A DNA stretch of 64,000 bases from positions 13,408,211 to 13,472,210 of the forward strand of contig CM075104.1 in the NCBI GenBank assembly GCA_037576195.1, written 5' to 3'. A program made the position numbers and the translations under genes. Each line of letters begins with the position of its first letter. Position 1 is the stretch's first letter. The notes under the pieces are model-generated. The model saw nothing but the letters and a program-made list of their open reading frames with translations, had not been told where the DNA came from and ran no database searches. The DNA comes from Phytoseiulus persimilis (lineage: Eukaryota; Arthropoda; Arachnida; Mesostigmata; Phytoseiidae). Shown here one piece after another: positions 60,727-64,000 of the stretch.

Positions 60727-63700
60727 GTGAGTTCCAGAGGTCACTCTCCAGTTCTTTGAGCTAGACAGGCATCTTGAGCAGTGGAAACTTCCCGGAGCGC
60801 TTCGTTGACGAGTGCTATCTAGCCATAGAAGGTGGAGTTGGATCCGCGGTCTTCCGCAATCATTGACCGCGTCCCCATCAGACGTGGAGGACTCGACTCT
60901 CAAGGGCTTGAGTATCCGAAGCTTTGCACAACGGAGTTTTGAACTCTCTCGAAACGGGCGAGTGAAGTTCGATTTTCCACGCTCCCGACTGCTGTGAATA
61001 TTCCCGATGAAGTCGTGCGAAGGAAGAGAGAGACGCGTCCGAGTTTGTTCGGCTAGTCACGTTCCACGTTGGATCATGAGACGAGTCTATTGGAGGGATT
61101 GCATGGTGTACTGAAGTTCTGCAGTTAGGGACCTTTCAGTATCACCATTGTTGCAAGCAAACCCACAAACTACCGCATGAGAGGGGAATACCGCGAAACT
61201 CCGTCGTCTTCTGGAAGGATACGAATCGAAGAAGGAATCTATGGTCCAGTTGAGGCAGATTCTCTCACAAAACCCGGAACCGATTCCATCTAGGCTCGTT
61301 TCAATTCGTAGCGTGAGTTCGAGGCTACAAGGTTTGCTATCAGCCGAACGAATGAAATTCTTGTAGCGTCGCTACCATAAACCGGGATTCCAGATTTCAA
61401 CGTTGTCGAGTTTTTGCGTCGGAAACTGAACGTCGATCAAATATGTTCGAGAAACGAAGCGACATGCAAACAACGCTGATCGCAAATTATGAGCTCACTG
61501 GGTATGTTCCGATTCCCACACTTATTTGGAGCGCATCGTTTGCGCACTTCCGCCGTGAACCTGACTTGGAAGTCGTCCAGAATGGCATTTTAACCAAGAA
61601 CCAAGAAAATCGCCGATTCTAGCCGAAAATTGTCCAGAAAATTTGAGACACGCTGTTTCCTCTATAACACATAACATGAAAATGTATGAGTACAAATGTC
61701 CATCGATGGTTTCTAGGTTTCGATGGTCTTCGTCTAGGTCATGTGCCATCCCGACTGCAGCTTGGGTCTTATCAGATAATTTGTCTCGATTGTGCTTTGA
61801 AGACCTCTCAATCCGCTATGCACCCGGTTCCTCCGACTTCCGAGACGCTCGCCAGTAATCTGGTCTTCCTCTACTCGGAGACGGATTAGTTAGTTTCCGC
61901 ATTCAGAGTCCATTCGCTGAATTCAAGCTCGAGGCGCGGCACATCGACAGTGGTTCGGTGTAGATTATTGACACACCACCCGAGTTCTCATTTCAGACGT
62001 GGTACCCCTTCATCGTGATGTTTCCGTGAGATTTCCTCGGAGCCATCTCTGGAAATGCGTTCATTCGCTCCAGATCCCGATTCCGGAGCTCGCGTATGGA
62101 TTCTACGGAGTCCATACTACAAGAATATACAGTTATATAGAAATCGCTAAGAACTGAGGAAATCGTGAATTTTCCACCAAACAATCCCCTCGAGTTGAGG
62201 AATGTTCGTTATCGAGCGTCGGTGAAGACGGTTTCGTTCTATGCCTCGACGCCTGCGCCAAGGGGACTTGCGGATGTTGGGCAACAGAGGCGTCAGGGCT
62301 GAAAAGGCTAACTCCAGCTCCCACCGATGTTCTCGCGCGGAAATCGATGTCTGAGGTTCTTGACGAACGTTGAGGGCCACGTGCGAACCTCTGCCAAATC
62401 ATCTCCAAGACAGTACGGAATACTTGCCCCTGAGGAGACCACTACATGCTCGCCTGTGTGCTGTGCAGAGGGACGGATCTCACCGAGCGACCGAGCTTCG
62501 AGGACCCGCACTCGGGCGGGCATTGGATAACGTTTGCTTGATTCGGGATGCGAAGATTGCATCACGTCGTACACATTTCTCAGCGGAGAACAATGGATAA
62601 ATGGCAAGCGTGCATGTACATGCAAGAAAATCGAGAAGCTACAGGGAAGCATGGATGGGAAAGCTCTACGGCGACGAGGACAGCGTTCATCTGTTTTCAG
62701 CTCAGCGGTCTTGTTCTGGTCAGATATTCCGACGGAGAAGAAGACGGGACGACATGCTCATGGGTCGGACACACCTTGCAGTCTGTTGTCGCTCGCTTCC
62801 TCCGTGCACCGCTCAACCGCATGCGGCACGGTGTTCCGATGGTGGACGGTTTTCGAACTGCCAGCGGTCGAGGCGCAAGAAATTGTTATCACGAATTTGG
62901 CGTTTTCAGACTGTGAGAAACCACGTGAGCTGAAGCGGATCGCGACTCGCGTCTATACCGACGATTCCGGAATCGAACACTCTGCCGGCTCTCTTCGAGG
63001 AGCCCGACATGCCGAACAAGCATGCGAAGTAGCGAGCTCCTGATGCGGTTTCGCGGAACTTCGACGCGAGCCCTCGAAATAAGTCATGCTCCGATACCGA
63101 GAAATATGCACGTTTGGGCACGAGTGGAAACTTGATATTGGAGAGCAAGAGCGGGGCCATGTGACGTATGACGAAGGCCACGGAGTGCCAGACAGTTGAC
63201 TTCGCCAAATTGGATCTTCTCGGCGAGCCAAAACTTCTTCCTGAGCAGAGTCCACTACCGTTTTCGTGCTTTCATTTCCTCGCGTCATCCCTCCATGTGT
63301 CGTCTCAACTCCCTCGTCACTGCTGATTTCCTTCTTCCTCATCTGGTTCCTCGCCGAGATCTCTCGTCTCCGTCCGCTGTGTCGTCCCTGAGCCACTTCT
63401 ACATTTTTCTCGCTTTCCGTCCCTCTCATCCCGAGTTTATCATCCTCCAACAGCTCCTCTCATGCAATCAATCTTTATGTGATGTTTGAGATCGTGACAT
63501 AGTTTTCGCTCCGCCAAGTGCTCGTCAATATTGAACTTCGAGACCTCAAAGATCGCGGTTCCGCTAGTTCCACAGTTTCGCAATTGTCGCTGAGCGGCCA
63601 TGAGCCGAAGAAGGGACCCGTGTTTCAGCGCGTTTACCGAACAGTAGGACTTGCGAACGGATACGGGCTGACTCTCCTGATCTCTCCTGATTCCGATGTT

Positions 63701-64000
63701 GTAACGGGAGAGATCGCCGAGAGGAGGGCTATTCATTGTAGCCCGATATTGAATTTGATGAAGTTTCCGTGGCTCGCCGTGTTCACCTTGCCAGCCCACT
63801 GCTCAACGGCAAACCTGACCCCGCATCTCATCAGCGCCGTAATGTAAACAGATTATGGTAGCATCAATATTAACACTTCTCTCCTCGCTATCGTTGAGCA
63901 TCTTCGACTTGAGGGCTCCTCTGGGGCCACCACTACGCGGAGGCGGCTCACAATCAGATTTGTCTGAGATTGAGGACAGTCCAAGGGAGGACCTCGATGT
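60727..64000 (+). other. GT92 intron 8 or 3' region, terminal exon not located
   Basis: Exon 8 ends in phase 1 inside a Gly codon, so the next exon should begin with two bases and then Asn-His or similar. No acceptor followed by that pattern was found. A frame after TTTTCAG at 62909-62915 stays open for some 45 codons and is in phase, but its sequence lacks the family's Trp and His-Tyr-Arg landmarks. The most likely reading is that the intron extends past the window. Confidence 0.6.

Noticed and set aside
62916..63043. Candidate GT92 terminal exon after TTTTCAG
   Set aside because: The phase fits and it ends in a stop, but the encoded residues lack the conserved C-terminal features of the family, so the match is not convincing.

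Overview
The window looks like animal nuclear DNA, most likely from an arthropod. It carries a spliced gene with consensus GT-AG introns, decayed non-LTR retrotransposons with C-terminal CCHC motifs, a Tc3-like DNA transposon, a small TA-flanked inverted-repeat element and a very large minisatellite. Base composition is near 50% G+C and CpG is not visibly depleted. A chelicerate (mite or tick) is a guess from the style of the retroelements, not a demonstrated assignment. There are no bacterial operons, no convincing rRNA or tRNA gene and no CRISPR array.

Layout. (1) Bases 1-308 are unique left flank. (2) Bases 309-17091 are one tandem array of a 45-bp unit, about 352 copies. A 5'-truncated R1/I-type non-LTR retrotransposon at 13150-14107, with a poly(A) tail, splits it into 309-13149 and 14108-17091. 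Three of the six frames of the unit lack stops, so very long open frames arise on both strands; most or all are probably not genes. The array contains 6-, 7-, 24-, 35- and 46-unit internal copies and only two 1-bp deletions, which are the same variant. (3) Bases 17092-20431 are a transposon graveyard: a frameshifted reverse transcriptase relic, then on the minus strand a dead Tc3-like transposase. (4) Bases 20432-22559 are intergenic and the likely 5' region of the next gene. (5) From 22560 to beyond the right edge runs the one clear host gene, a glycosyltransferase family 92 (GT92) type II membrane protein on the plus strand. I assembled eight coding exons from splice signals, matching phases and family motifs; together they give 434 uninterrupted codons. 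Its terminal exon was not identified.

The introns are long, the second being 14.2 kb. They hold a 227-bp MITE at 25960-26186, a 213-bp poly(A)-tailed insertion with a perfect 15-bp target-site duplication at 49580-49792, and a doubtful tRNA-like segment near 39.5 kb. The many 60-280 codon open frames elsewhere in the introns resemble nothing I recognise and are treated as chance.

The most unusual features are the array (its near-perfect 45-bp register, its nested duplications and the decline of stop-bearing units toward the right) and the retrotransposon insertion into it. I found no convincing new molecular system. The best speculative lead is whether one array frame, a 15-residue repeat with two adjacent variable residues, is or was coding.
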